Notes: generated from the letters alone by a model not told the origin. Positions 11,256-23,477 are shown, counted from the stretch's first letter. The stretch is DNA of 64,000 nt from Polytrichum commune (GCA_950295325.1 OX485804.1:15626001-15690000), one strand, 5' to 3'. Made by a program: numbers and translations.

Positions 11256-11500
11256 GAGGGAATTATCGAATATGAGCCTACCTCTCGCCCATCCAACATA
11301 CAAACTCGACCCCCTACAGGTTGGTGGCCTATTCATCTCAAATGGTGTGGCCTAGACTAATTCGGGGCCGTTAAAGCATGCTAGTCATGGTGTCAAAATC
11401 AACTTAAACTAATGACCTCCGAACCACATACTATTTCACAGTTTTAATGTTGGATGAATAAGAGGTACGCTTGTATGTGATAATTCCCTCTCTCTCCACT
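11256..11500. mobile_element. Mutator-like MITE, GAGGGAATTATC family, copy 1
   Basis: Ends read GAGGGAATTATC and, inverted, GATAATTCCCTC. The TIR of about 45 bp continues into tacctct..catccaacat. The core shares tcgaccccctacagg and ggtggcc-like pieces with other copies. No target duplication is preserved here, but copies at 23075 and 32455 have one. Confidence 0.75.
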
Positions 11501-11599
11501 GTTCACAACAAAGTTCAATGCATTTAGTGTCACGTGACAAATAGTGGCACTTACCCTACTATGGGGTCTATCTTAGGTTACACTAATGACCTACTAGGT

Positions 11600-12330
11600 T
11601 GAGCATTAATGTAAGCATGTGACACTTGTTACTCGCATGCTCAATAACATCTTCTTGTTTGCCTCCTCTTTGCCTTGTCGTTGATGTGGTCAAATTACCT
11701 TTTGTATATCAATACACGAAAAAAAATCATCATCTCAAGCACCTCAATGTGCTATGGTAAATATCACAATGTAAACAAGAAAACAATAGAACTGTGAGGC
11801 TTTGTCCTTTCTTATGAAAGATTACAATTGTAGTTGTATACTTTGGTCATGCTAGCCCATGACTATTTACTATACTTATAACCAACTATAGCCGATCAGG
11901 ATCTTTTCAATACATTTTAGGGACCAACTATAGTTAACTAGATTTTAGAACAACTATAGTTAACTACGTTTTTTGGCAGGTCAAATTGTGAACAACTATA
12001 GTTACGAAAGGCAACTAGTTAACTAATAGTTAAATTAGTTGGTTAGTTGTCCAAGGTATGCAAGCTTTCACCATCCACGTGAAATAAACTAGACCAAAAA
12101 CAACAGAATCAAGTAACGTCCAAGTGTGCACACAAAGTGATTAGGAAATTTGCTCTTCAAACATAAAAGTCGATGCATAGACCCCATCCTACAGACATAG
12201 TCAAAAAATTTGCACTTCAAAAAATTACTCGTCTTGGTAATTAATGGACGTGACACTTCTGAACTTCTAATTTAGGCATCTAGTTGAGGCCCTTTTATAA
12301 ACCGTGTACTAAACATGATACTAAACACCG
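11600..12330 (+). repeat. CACTTGGCAT-family repeat, copy 2, interrupted
   Basis: The outer parts (11600-11790 and 12205-12330) match 255-545. Between them lies a 0.4-kb insertion of the MITE-like repeat also found at 2473 and 40125. Confidence 0.55.
11790..12205 (+). mobile_element. MITE-like repeat (TC)n family, nested copy
   Basis: Runs from gaactgtgaggctttgtcc through several copies of aactatagttaacta and aagtaacgtccaagtgtg to cctacagacatag. Near 12040-12056 it carries ggttagttgtccaagg, which is the terminal sequence of the CCTTGGACAAC element at 44088-44821, so more than one insertion event is recorded. Confidence 0.55.
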
Positions 12331-13610
12331 TAAACAATACAATGGGGTTGGAGGCCAGGTAGAGGTGAATATGTCGGTGGTGAGTGATGAAGTGATGACT
12401 TCTCTCATGCATGAGTGCAGTGAGCGAGGGAAGCAATCTACTTCAAATTGCACTTGGATTCCATTGATGGTGGTCCCCAAATCGACTCTCGAGTGCGTGC
12501 TCCTTCATCAATACGACATGCAAACTCCGACCCAATTAATCAAGGCCACAATGACGAGATTCATATGCATGCTCGTCCCTGTGTCAGAATGATTTTGCGG
12601 TGGATGAGACTGCATTTTTAATACCCTAGAGGTGACTCACTCGTTGGATCGAATCAATGAACCGGGAAGAACCCACCGCTAGGTGCAGATTAAACCGGTT
12701 GAGTTTGAGTTTGAGTTTTGTAAGCGGTTGAAGTTCACGATGTCCGAAACGCAATAACCTACCATTTGCGAGGAACCGATTCCCATTCCAACTCTCTCGA
12801 GTGCGTGCTCGCTCCTTCATCAATTCGACATGCAAACCAACCTTCAACACATTCAACGCTACAACGGGATTCGTATGCATGTTCTTCTTGTGTCGGAATG
12901 ATGAAGCCGCGAATAATAGTGCGTCTCGTACCTAGACGTGAGCCCTCACTCGAGCCTTGTGGCGGGACACTGGTGTCCCGAATCACTCGGAGCCTCCTCA
13001 ACGATCGGTCTCATGATTGTAAGTGATCGGAAATAGGAATCGACTTCGAACATCGTAGCCTGTATATATAGGGCGTCCAGAGAATCTCAACGCCGCTTTG
13101 ATCGCCTTCGACCGACCATTTTAGATGTCGACACGGGTTTTAGGGTTTCACTGGTGTGGTACATGACACGGGTGTTCTGTCATAAGGTTCACTTGGTGGA
13201 TGGAACCCATGAGCGGGGAAGAACCCACCGCTAGTTGCCGATGGAACCGGTTGAGTTTGAAGAAACAACCGGTTGGAGTTCATGGCCTCGGGAAAATTAA
13301 TCGATCGTTGTAGAAGAATCCCATTGTTGTATACCTCAAATCGATCAAGCGACACCGAACGATCACAACAACATGGTTGGACTTGGAGGAGAACACTAGC
13401 TAGGACCGTGACCGATTGTGACCGAGGGAGAGGAAGTCCGGGGGGGGGGGGGGGGCTTGGGCACCAATTATTCGGGAGTCACGGCACCAATAAAAGCGGG
13501 GAGTAAGGGGAGGGGCAGGGTACGGACTGGGTGGGCAGCATGCAGCCGGTAAGGTATATGATTTTCCTATGCCTTCATCAGCCCACTCAGGTGACGAGGG
13601 GGGTCAGGGC
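12331..13610. other. GC-richer segment with internal direct duplications
   Basis: Two pairs of direct repeats are visible: ctctcgagtgcgtgctc..cttcatcaat at 12484-12598 and 12797-12905, and gggaagaacccaccgctag followed by aaccggttgagtttga at about 12660-12720 and 13208-13270. The second pair carries the AACCGGTTGAG motif of another dispersed family. A TATA-like tgtatatataggg lies near 13060, but no supported open frame follows. This could be the edge of an unrecognised gene or a decayed retroelement. Confidence 0.45.
13440..13455. repeat. G16 tract
   Basis: Uninterrupted run of 16 G. Confidence 0.95.
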
Positions 13611-13632
13611 CGGGGCCACTGGGATAGAAGGA

Positions 13633-13667
13633 AGGGAAGGGGAGGGAAGGGGAGGGGAGGGGAGGGA
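13633..13667 (+). other. G-quadruplex-capable purine tract
   Basis: At least six runs of three or four G separated by A or AA, in an A/G-only stretch. Confidence 0.75.
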
Positions 13668-13856
13668 GGTATATACATGTAAAGGTAAGTGTTGGCAAGA
13701 AGAAGCCAAGAAAAAACATCAGAGTGCACAGCGCTTTGAATGCTGTTGGCAGGTGTGGTGTTTGGTCATAATGGCCCCCGGTTGAAATCGGGCAGCAGGG
13801 GTGGGGTGTCGGGCAGAATGACTTTGGTTCATGATGGCCCTCCTGGCCGATCGCTC

Positions 13857-13972
13857 GTAACTTACACCTACATACATGTCTTTGAATGCCACCTGACCAC
13901 CCAGGGCAGGGCAGGGCTGGGCTGGGCAGGGCAGTGAACAAAATTTGACACAGGCAGCAGACACCTGTCACC
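13857..13972 (+). repeat. Direct repeat flanking the hAT element, copy 1
   Basis: The block cttacacctacatac..tttgaatgccacctgacca, then cagggcagggcag and gacacctgtcacccc recurs at 15662-15772. A second shared phrase, ggccttgactcctac, occurs at 14272 and 15641. The hAT copy at 14323 therefore sits in or beside a tandem duplication. Confidence 0.8.
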
Positions 13973-14322
13973 CCTCCCTCCCAAATAATTCTCTCTCGCT
14001 CTCTTTCTCACCCTCTCCTGGCCTGGCATGGCCGATGATGACTCGTAATTAGGGCCGCTTCACACTGGAGTCAAGGCCGTGAAATCTCAGGGTCAACTTA
14101 ACCAATATTTGAGTTCTTTTGAAGCTCGAGCCGGCCGGCCGGCCTCAAGTTTGTGTACTCGTTGGTTGCAAGGTCCTTTGTTGACCACCCAATCCATGAG
14201 CGTTTCCCGTTGTGCCTTGGGAACCATGTCAAGGCCAACTTTTTATACATTCAAAATACTCAATTAATTGTTGGCCTTGACTCCTACTCTAAAGCTCTTC
14301 GAGTTCGCCTTAAGCTCTCAAC

Positions 14323-15597
14323 CAGGGCTGTTTTTTCACAAAGTTTTTACCCGTCCATGTCCCAAAACCTCGAATTGAAAGGCAAAAAAAATTGCAACCC
14401 GTCCCAAAACCGGTAATTTCAAAACCAACCCGTCCATGGAAAGGTTGAAGAAAAAACAACCCGTCCCAAAACCGGTAATTTCTAAACCAACCTGTCCATG
14501 AAAAGGTTAAAGGAAAAAACAAATCGATAAAGATAACCCGAAAGATGTCGGCATGTGATTGGTGCACTTGCCACTTGGAAACAATAGTATCTTACTATCT
14601 TCGTTCAATTCTGCTTTTTCTATTATAATTACCAATTTGCCAGCCTGCCACTGCCCCATTTTGTCTGTTTGTCCACAAACTAGTTCAGAGAAACTGAACT
14701 AGACTCAGTCACTCAAACTCAACCGGTTCATTTGAAACTAACTCGAATTCAAGAAGTTGGAGAGTGCCGCTGGAACAATCTCCTCCTGCAATCTTGAACT
14801 TCAACATGTGTTTTCTCAAACTCAACCGGTTCATTTGACGACTACAATCAAGTTATCTCTCACCGGTCTCTCGGTTGCTTTAGCTTTCAGTTGCATATGT
14901 TCGATTCATTAGCATCCTAAATCTTGAGAGTCTTATTCCTCTCTTTTGTTGTGGGTTGAGTGCAGATTCGAGGGTTGTGCAGGAAATTTCTGTCAATTCG
15001 AGTTCAACCCTAGCAAATTGCAGGGTTGAGCTTGTAAGTTGTTGGGTCAATGTATGAGTAGATATTTGAGCCTTACATGTGCCTAAGATGGTGGAAGCGT
15101 TGTCTTTGCAAGGATAGTGCAAGCGTTGTCTATTTATTAGTTGGATTGATTTTGCAGGTTCAAGTCTCAAGCCCCATCACGATTCTGATGAAGAAATTGT
15201 GGCACTTTCAAGTCCGATGTTCCAAGGTCTGCAAGTTTAGAGAGACGGATAAATTATCACATATTGTAATCTTTGACATTATGTTAAAAAGGTTCTACAT
15301 TTTGTGGTTGATGAATTAATGTATGCAGGTGAATCAAGCACTTCAAGATTGATAGTTTGATTGGGTATTAGTGGTTTGATTGCATTATGCTTATATTCAC
15401 ATGTCATATATGACATAACGTAATTGATATTTGTACCATTTTTTTAATTTAAAAAATGTTATTTTTAGAACCCGTCCAAAGTGAATTTGACACGTCCCAA
15501 AACCGGTTCATTTTCTAAGAACTCGTCCACTGGAAATGTTTTTTTTTTATGAACATGTCCCTAGACATGTTAGGGACCTTGTGAAAAAACACCCCTG
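14323..15597 (+). mobile_element. hAT-type non-autonomous element, copy 1 (1275 bp)
   Basis: Ends are CAGGGCTGTTTTTTCACAA and, inverted, CAGGGGTGTTTTTTCACAA. It is flanked by a perfect 8-bp duplication CTCTCAAC (14315-14322 and 15598-15605). CAGGG termini with an 8-bp target duplication are the hallmark of hAT transposons. Both subterminal regions carry repeats of CCCGTCC[C/A], including two tandem units of about 60 bp at 14399-14520 (cgtcccaaaaccggtaattt). No transposase frame exists; a shared open frame of about 80 codons is only the terminal repeat region. An inverted relative of the same length lies at 51696-52970 with a different core. Confidence 0.93.
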
Positions 15598-15661
15598 CTC
15601 TCAACCGATAGGATCGCGAGATTTCCCTCAGCCGGTGGCCTTGACTCCTATGTAAAGTGGA

Positions 15662-15772
15662 CCTTACACCTACATACGTAAGTTTGAATGCCACCTGACC
15701 AGACAGGGCAGGGCAGGGCAGTGAACAAAATTTTGGCATGGGCAGTGGACACCTGTCACCCCCCCTCTCTGT
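15662..15772 (+). repeat. Direct repeat flanking the hAT element, copy 2
   Basis: Partner of 13857-13972. A long open frame here on the minus strand (15515-15994) is low-complexity (RERE-rich) and crosses the hAT end, so it is not a gene. Confidence 0.8.
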
Positions 15773-16264
15773 CTTTTCTCTCCCTCTCTCCCTCTCTCTG
15801 TGTCTGTGTGAGTGTCCGTCTGGGTGTCCGTCCTCCCCTTTTGTACCCGCGTGGTCCTTCCATGTTGATGAACTTTTGATGGCACACCATCCCAACTTCA
15901 TAAGCACTTGCTTGCACCTTGCGAGATGAGATTGGAGGGCCAGCCAAAACCGACCACCTCCACTTGGGATTCCACAAATCCTTCTCGAACCCACGCCTTA
16001 TCTCATTTAAAACGAGCTTTAGGTCATTCCGTTAAAAAACGAACCAAATGACCTTAGGTAAGGTATGTGGGTGTCATTTTAGGGTTCATTTCCCATGTTC
16101 TCCAACTTCTTCCGATTTAGATCTTGATTATGTGAATTCACACGACTGTTGCAGTGGAATTTAGTGTTGCATGAGTAAACCTGTGATGAAACATCCGCAA
16201 AAAAAAACTAGATGGAAAACCAACCTTGTTTGATTTAGTTCAGGTTATTGGAAGAGCAAGTTTG
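15773..16264. other. Intergenic, pyrimidine-rich start
   Basis: CT-rich stretch at 15760-15810, otherwise unrecognised. Confidence 0.5.
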
Positions 16265-16650
16265 CTAATTTCTTAATTGGATACATAGGTTTCTCCCGAT
16301 TGTGTTTACTATCGAGTGTGGAGTAGTTATGAGTATTTGAAGACGTAGTGCAATCTCTTTTGAACATGTCATTATGATGTTTGCTCTTTGATCCTCACCG
16401 AACCACATACCAATCGAATATAGGGGTCCATTTAAGGAAATGCACCACTTAAGACCCATCTACCTTAAAACCAGTATTAACTTTAAGGTATGTGGGTGTT
16501 ATTCGGAAGTTTTTTCCCTTCATCAATCACATGTATTTGATTGGTGTGTGGTTTAGTTGAGGATCAAAAGAACAAACATCATAAAAATGCATGGTTAAAA
16601 GAGATTGGATTATGTTTACCTACTCCGCATTCGATAGTGAACACAAATGG
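16265..16650. repeat. G-tract family, two copies head to head
   Basis: 16265-16470 reads in the minus orientation (caatctcttttgaacatgtc, accacataccaatc). 16525-16650 reads plus (attggtgtgtggtttag, agagattggatta). Together they form an imperfect inverted repeat, with no poly-G tract in either. Confidence 0.55.
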
Positions 16651-16654
16651 TAGA

Positions 16655-19600
16655 GACTACACTAAGTATGGTATTGAGTGTCATATGGTATTTTTTGTCA
16701 CTATGATAACTTTTCGGATGAGTCTTCTTATGAGTAAGTGAACAAATATTGTCATGGACGATGGATGAGTTCATCCATCGGCCAAAACCCTACCTTCTAT
16801 TGTCAGCAACTTGTGATGAAATATTGTCATGGATGATTGAAACTTGGATGAAAACTCACTTGGGAAGTGACAGTAATTGCAACAATGTAATATCTTCAAT
16901 CCCCCAAAAAAATTACAAGGAATGACAAGTAATAATGGGTTAATATTTGGTGTTGATGACACTACACCGCAGTTTACAATTAGTATCAAGCAAAACAATT
17001 ACAATTGGTGACACTAAATACCATATTTAGTGTAGTGTATCGAGTTAAAGAATCAATGAACATGCACATTCAATAACCATGACTACTATGTTGTAGGAGG
17101 TCTGATTTTCAATCCTAAATGCTTCACCATATATTTGTTAGTGTAATGCAAGCGTTCTTGTGTGAATGAAATGGGTAGAAGTTGGAGAACATGGAAAAGG
17201 AACCTAATAACAGTGTAACACCCACATACTTTGAACGCTTAAATGCTTAAATGCTCATGACTTTGTGTTATCATGATGCCCGCATTCTGTATTCATTTAT
17301 GTCTTCAAATTGTGTTGCATTAGCAAGTCTATGATGAAACATTAACAAGAGCCTTGTTGAAAATTAAACCTCCCCTCATTTAGTTATGTTTATCAAAAGT
17401 GCATGCTTGGTCGAATCCCTAACTAATTACTTAGTTCCTCCCAATTGTGTTAAACACAATTGAGTGTAGAGTACTTGATAAGAATTCTCTGTATTAAACA
17501 TGTGACTTTGTGGTGTTTGTTCTCTGATCCTAATCCAACATAATAAGGTAAAAGTCAACACATGTAGCTTAAAGACATGTTTTTTGTGCATGGAGAGGTC
17601 CAATTTGGTCCTCTTGGGCACTTAAGGATTATCATAACAAACCTTATTTTGTGGACTCAAGATTGGGTCCAGCTAGAAGTCCCCTTGAAGTTTGGTTTCT
17701 AAATTTAGATGGAGAGTTTTTGTAAGTTGGGACTAGCGAGATTAGGTAAGAAAGTGGTGCCACATTAGTGCCACTTCATTTTCTCCCTGGGGGGTGGACT
17801 CTTCGTGCCACATGCGAAATAACGTGAGTGTAAGAAGGTGTACTATTCGAGGCATAGGCATACATACTATACTTAAGGGAGAGGTTTTATTTAACTCTAG
17901 TGTGTACGTTCAAAAAAGGCTATGAAGAATTATGAAGTAAAGGTAGATGTACAAAACGTGGCCTTAAGTTTTAGAGGAAAGAATTGCCAATAAATTTGTT
18001 AGCTTCATCTAATTCATGTTTTCATCCATTGTTGTCATTTGATAAGCATTTCCAATGACTATCATGTCCAATCTTGTTAAGGTTTGCATTTGGTTTCTAG
18101 GTTTTACAAATTGGAGGCTCTTGGAGTGCTTAGGGAGTGCTCATGGGCTCCCTCGAGTTTTTCTCTCCAAACTGTGCTCTTGTCTTTACTTATTTGATGC
18201 AATGTTGAGCTTCATGATATGGATGAAATAATGTTCAATGATTTTCGCATTAGAAAGTGAAAGTGATTTTTTAATGTGATAAAGACCTATTTAACTCCAG
18301 CATTTATATTGTATATATGTATTGAAGGCATTTATCAAATTCAATTGAAAATCTTAGTATAAACACTAGCACATTTTCTAGCATGCCATTAGTGCGTATA
18401 TATTTGTTTTTCTCGATGAACTTCTCGTATGTAAGGGGTTTGATTTCATAGTGACCCACGCATGTCATTTAGGTTCCAATGAAGAGTCCACCCTTGGGAA
18501 TTTTTTCTCATACTTTGGACTCGGGTCCTAGTGTAAAGTCCTAAATTCTCACCTCCAATAGGATTGCTCAATTTTGAAGGTTCCTTGGTCTTTGCTAATA
18601 ATTAGGGAAACTCACCTAAGTTCCACTCCATTATAGAGGTATCCTTAAAGTCCCTAAAAAATCATAGTCAGGTTTTCCCTCAACTTTGACATTCTATATG
18701 TTTAAGGAGCGTTCAAGTGGTGTCACAATCCTAGTTATGGATGAATCTTAGTTTTATTTTTCTAAGGAGTGATATGTGGACATGAGAACCTCTATTTTAT
18801 CAAAGGTTTAGTGATTTTGTGGCATTCAACTAGTGACAAATGTTCATCAATTGTATGACAATTGTCAACATAGTCTTTGTCAAATGGATAGTTCCTTAAG
18901 GAAATTTTAATCCATGTTTTGTGGTCACAAGAAGATACATGTGCCACCTATATTACCACACAAACTTGAAACTACTGAGAAAGAATAATTTGATTTGCAT
19001 TTTCATCCATCCTTCTAAATTTTGTTATTTGGACTAAAACATCCTTGTGGAGCATCAAGGGTTAAAGGATCAAGGGGCTCAATGTACAATCTATACCTAT
19101 ACCAATATACGAAGAAACTCCCCAAGTCTTGAAATTCTATTATCCATATTTATGGGTTCAAAACTGTATTTGGTAAACTATCTTATGAAGAAGATAATAA
19201 AAATGTACTCATATATGGTATTGATGATCAAAATACTAAGCATTTGATTGCACCCAAGGGTATGTACACTATACAATTGAACCCGAATCATCAATAATGT
19301 TTAGATATTCAACCGCTCTGAAAAATGCATTTGAAGACAAGTTAATTGTGAATAGAGTCATCCTTGACATAAATTATTGGCCAAAAATGAATATGTAGCT
19401 CAACACGCATTTCAATGCATAGGGAGGCTCAGATTGGACCATTTGAGACATGTAGAGTGTAATATGTATCAACCCTTGAGCATCCAAGAGGCCCGGACTG
19501 GGCCTCTCCATGCACAAACACATGTGTTTGAGCTGCATACTTCATTTCAAACCAATTGCGTCAAAAGTATCCCTATCTAAAATGAACTTGTTCTTCAAGT

Positions 19601-19770
19601 GAAAATTTTGAATTAGTTGAATACCTTGATGATATTGAAGATTTAAGCACAATCTTGTAGCCTTGACGCACTTGGATTCAAATAAATGCATTAAATATTA
19701 ATTGTGAATAACCAGCTTGAGTGTGTTTGACATAACATTATTCAAATTCGTAACAGTGTCCTATGGGATT
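16655..19770. other. Intergenic; one diverged repeat copy
   Basis: A minus-strand fragment of the G-tract family is at about 17410-17560 (cctcccaattgtgtt, tgtttgttctctgatcc). Phrases such as ggactcgggtcctagtg near 18515 recur around 7885 and 28080, hinting at another old repeat. No gene is supported. Confidence 0.5.
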
Positions 19771-19856
19771 GACAATATTCCACAGAACATTCCCGGATAT
19801 TCTCACATTCAAACTGAATGTGGAAAATTTCCAGGAATGTTCTTTGGGATATTGTC
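19771..19856 (+). ncRNA. 86-nt near-perfect hairpin, miRNA-precursor-like
   Basis: Arms of about 40 nt, running from gacaatattcca on the left to the matching tttgggatattgtc on the right, pair with about five mismatches, one bulge and a 5-nt loop (aaact). Size and continuity suit a plant miRNA foldback, but a tiny MITE or chance palindrome would look alike. No expression evidence is available. Confidence 0.35.
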
Positions 19857-20774
19857 ATGGATCTTGAATAATGTTTTGGAATTTCTTCCTTCCATAATGT
19901 ATCAAATAAGTATTCAATGTGTCCTTGTAACATATAAACATATAAAAAGAGGATTTCTGAACCAGTAGGGTAGGTCCATATAAAATGTGTTCATATAATA
20001 TGGCCAGATATGAGACTGCCACACATCATTTAAAAGTCAACCAGGTGGTGACTCAAAGTTTTTGGTTACAATATAACCCCTAAATGTCAAAGCAAAGTCC
20101 TCCAAAATTACTTCAGCTCAAGTCATAAAATTGTTTTAAAAGATAATTGGCACCTCTTACTGTAAACATGACTGTACAGTTGAAAGCTTTGCAGAGTTAA
20201 AATTGTTCACACACCAAAATTAAAAAATTAAAAATAAATCAATCAATCAATCCACGTCTCCAAAATCACAACGTAAATGTGTATGTTGGTATTGTCAAGC
20301 AACAGTGATTGTCTGGAAAAAAGAAGGAAAAAAGGAAAAACATCCGCCTCGGCCTTTAGGGATTTCCCAATCCACACATGAAGTGTGCCAAACATTTGGT
20401 GGCAGTGCCAAATCCTAGAAGATTGTGTCCCGGTTGTCGCGTCTTCAATATTGCGACTGTAGTGATGTAATGTTTTTTAATTGTATAATATAGTGGAACA
20501 TTCAAGTTGGATTGATTGTACACTGTTTTCATGTTTACTTCTTCTCCTACTGTCCGTCCGCACTGTGCCAAGGCCTTTGATTGCTCTGCAAATATTTATA
20601 ATAGATGTTCATTCTTCAGGTGATGAAGGTTGCAGTAGCTAGCTAGTACGCATTGCCAAACCCACACTATTTTATGCATGAGTGTGAACCCACCATTTCA
20701 AGCCCTCATTTATTACCCCCCCCCCCCCCCCCAAAACCTCACCTCTCAAATCCATAAACAGTTGTCGGTTTTGA
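19857..20774. other. Intergenic with a short repeat and a C17 tract
   Basis: 20265-20360 (aaatgtgtatgttggtattgt, catccgcctcggcctttagg) matches a module at 27025, 40728 and 41088. A run of 17 C at 20716-20732 is the longest homopolymer in the window. Confidence 0.55.
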
Positions 20775-21274
20775 GGCCACTTCACACACAAGACTGAGAG
20801 CCCGTGACCATTAGGCTTCAAGCACTCTCATTGGTGGAAAAGGCGGAGCCGGTCCAAGATTGCTTCACACTACGCTTGAGGGACCGACGGAGTATGTGAA
20901 TGCAAGATGGATGTAAAGTCTACATGGATTCCTGGATGGCATTGAATGGATCATGTTTCATGGTCACTTGGATTATTTTCAAAAACCACCTCTTGGAGGT
21001 AGGCCTAACACAAAGCGGGGAGACCATGGCGCTCCGAATGCTCACACCTGTTGATTTAATCTATTTAATCATGTGTGAGGACCTGCATGCATAGAAGTTT
21101 ATTGAAATAGCATTTGGTTGAGGGCCCGGGTCACATATGGCTTCACACTACACTTGAGGATCCCATGACCACACTACATGATTTTGGAGGTGCGTTGGGA
21201 CGGCCTTTGGAGACTTTCTTTTGGGCTCTCACAATTTCATGGTGACAACACTTGGCTCGTGTGTGAAGTGGCCA
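20775..21274 (+). mobile_element. Harbinger-type MITE, copy b (500 bp)
   Basis: Same termini (one leading G lost) and core as copy a. Flanked by TGA at 20772-20774 and 21275-21277. Non-coding. Confidence 0.85.
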
Positions 21275-21277
21275 TGA

Positions 21278-22725
21278 GTACCCTATATGGTTGGCATTTT
21301 TGTCTACATTGTTTATTTAAGTTAGTTGAAATCAGATGGAGTAGACAAACCCATTTCCGATAACTTGAGCAAATTTGCAAAAGTGTGGTACAAGTGTGAT
21401 GTCGGAATGCTTGTCACCAGTCTGGAAATTGATATCACAACTTTTAACACACAAAAAAATCACTATTTATATCCAAGTTCCGATTTTTTGGGTAAAATTC
21501 CAAAGGCAAGATTCTCTCCCAACCCACATTTACATCATAGGTTGACTTATTTCGTATGACTAGGAGACACAAATTTGAATACAATTAGTGCCCTTTCCAA
21601 GGAACCCAAATATGTGCCATTTTCACTTTTTCCTCACACCAAATGAGACGGCTACATGTGTGATTCGTCATGACTTATTCCATCACGCTAGAAAATGATG
21701 GCTACATGTGTGGAAGTTCATGGCTTTAGGGAGCTCTATATATTAAGATTTGTTTTGGGGGGTTGAGGGTGAAAACAAATATATTGTAAAGATTTTAGAT
21801 TAAAAAAAAACAAATAACCACTACCTTATGAATAATTTTGGTATGCGGAACTGAAATTGGGATGAATTAACAACCATCTTATAGGGGCATGTTTTTACCA
21901 TTGCTTTCTTGGTCAGTCTTAGGAAACCAAACCAGTGTTATAGCTTCTTATAAATAATGTAATATTTTGTCATCAAAGTTTTGTTTTGGTCTTTCTTTAA
22001 CCCCTCAAGGCTAAGGTGAGATAACCACCGATGCCCAAGAATATCAACATACACATTTATGTTATATCATTTGGACTTTGGCGACATGGATGACTAAAAA
22101 TTTGTGCAAACAATCATAACTACACAAAGATGTTTAAGGCAGTTTTGAGAATTATGCTTCGAGCTTTAGGGATAATTTAAGAAGAGAGATGATGCTAATC
22201 GTCAGTGTTGGCACCAATGTGAATTATGGTGTTGCTTGATATTCAAAATTGGTCTTACTCTATACGTAACCCTCAAACGGACATCACAAGAATTAGTAGG
22301 ACCTCAAAGCTTAATGGCCCCTGCTAAAAGAGTACACCTTAAATGGGCACAAACAAGCCGGCATGGTCTACCAAATGCAGTTTACATCTTCAATAAACAA
22401 TACTTTAACATTGTAAGGGCACACATTTCAAAAGAACCTATAATTAACATACAATGTCCATTCCAATATTGCATCCCTACACTACAAACATATGAGTCCT
22501 AGAAAAATAAACCACGCCATTGAAAACTCATCGTATGTCATTGGAAACATTTGTAAATCTACAATATTCATAGATTTTCATTGTTCTTTCATTGATGTAA
22601 AGCGATTGCCAAGGACTCATAATAAAAAAACATAAAAAATTATACTGACACCTATATCCAACATGTAATCCACGCTAATTGGAATAAAAAGTGTGGTAAA
22701 GGATATCAATAAAGTACGAGTGTCC
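21278..22725. other. Intergenic, nothing recognised
   Basis: AT-rich sequence with short, family-less open frames only. Confidence 0.6.
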
Positions 22726-22800
22726 CAAGAGATTTTTGGGCATAATCGATCGAGATCATAGTATTCTCAATTCCAACCATTTATATGTTGACATCTTTGA
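22726..22800 (-). repeat. AACCGG-family fragment
   Basis: The order gagatttttgggcataa, tcgagatcatagta, ccaacca, gttgacatctt matches the beginning of the copy at 37160. Confidence 0.55.
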
Positions 22801-23074
22801 GGGGCAGGGGGGCAAGGGGGCATGTCACTAGGAAGGGTAAAATGAGGTTTGTGACATTGAACAACTCTCTACAAATTATACATGCTCTTATTCATGTGAT
22901 CCTAAAGTCGTTATGTTCATAACATAATTGCTAACCCAAATTAAATCTTTAATAATTTAAATGGGTTAAGTAAGGGACCATAGGTTCTTATGACAAGAGG
23001 TTGATTAGTGTTATGGATACTTGAATCAACCAAAATATTATTAAGCTCTTGTTTTGTGAACTTTGAATGGGATG
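22801..23074. other. Intergenic, short G-rich stretch
   Basis: ggggcaggggggcaaggggg lies near 22801-22820. Nothing else was seen. Confidence 0.5.
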
Positions 23075-23313
23075 GTGAGAGGGAATTATTGTGAATTGTA
23101 ATGTACCTCTCATATATCCAACATAAAGTCCTTGAAACAATATGCATCCCAGAGGTTGTTTTCTTTTGGTTTATTTGAGACCAAAATTGGTGTAAAGAGT
23201 CCGAAGTAGTTAGTCCAAGTCATTTGAGATGAATCGACCACAAACCTATAGGGGATTAGATTTTTATGTTGGATGAATGAGAGGTATGGTCGCATTCAAT
23301 AATTCTCTCTCCA
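23075..23313. mobile_element. Mutator-like MITE, GAGGGAATTATC family, copy 2 (239 bp)
   Basis: Perfect 9-bp target duplication AATGGGATG at 23066-23074 and 23314-23322. Ends GTGAGAGGGAATTATTG and, inverted, TGGAGAGAGAATTATTG, with the TIR running into tacctctcat. The 9-bp duplication supports a Mutator-like origin. Non-coding. Confidence 0.85.
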
Positions 23314-23477
23314 AATGGGATGACCCAACTTGTTTGGCAAACCCACCAATACATTGTTATTTTTTCCCCAATTGACTGATTGAATTGGGCCAAGAAAAAT
23401 ATGGTCCACGAATTGCATGAGTAGCTTATCCACATGCATTGTAATCAATGTTGGTCTAGTACACAAGTGAATGCATT

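Noticed and set aside
12640-13300. Direct repeats plus TATA-like motif considered as an LTR retrotransposon
   Set aside because: No TG..CA boundaries, primer-binding site, polypurine tract or pol domain between the repeats.
13567-13971. 134-codon proline-rich minus-strand frame
   Set aside because: Produced by the purine-rich and cagggcaggg tracts; no domain is seen and mirror-image frames exist on the other strand.
15515-15994. 159-codon minus-strand open frame, the longest after the transposase
   Set aside because: It crosses the end of a hAT element, is dominated by an RERE-type low-complexity stretch, and overlaps competing frames on both strands.
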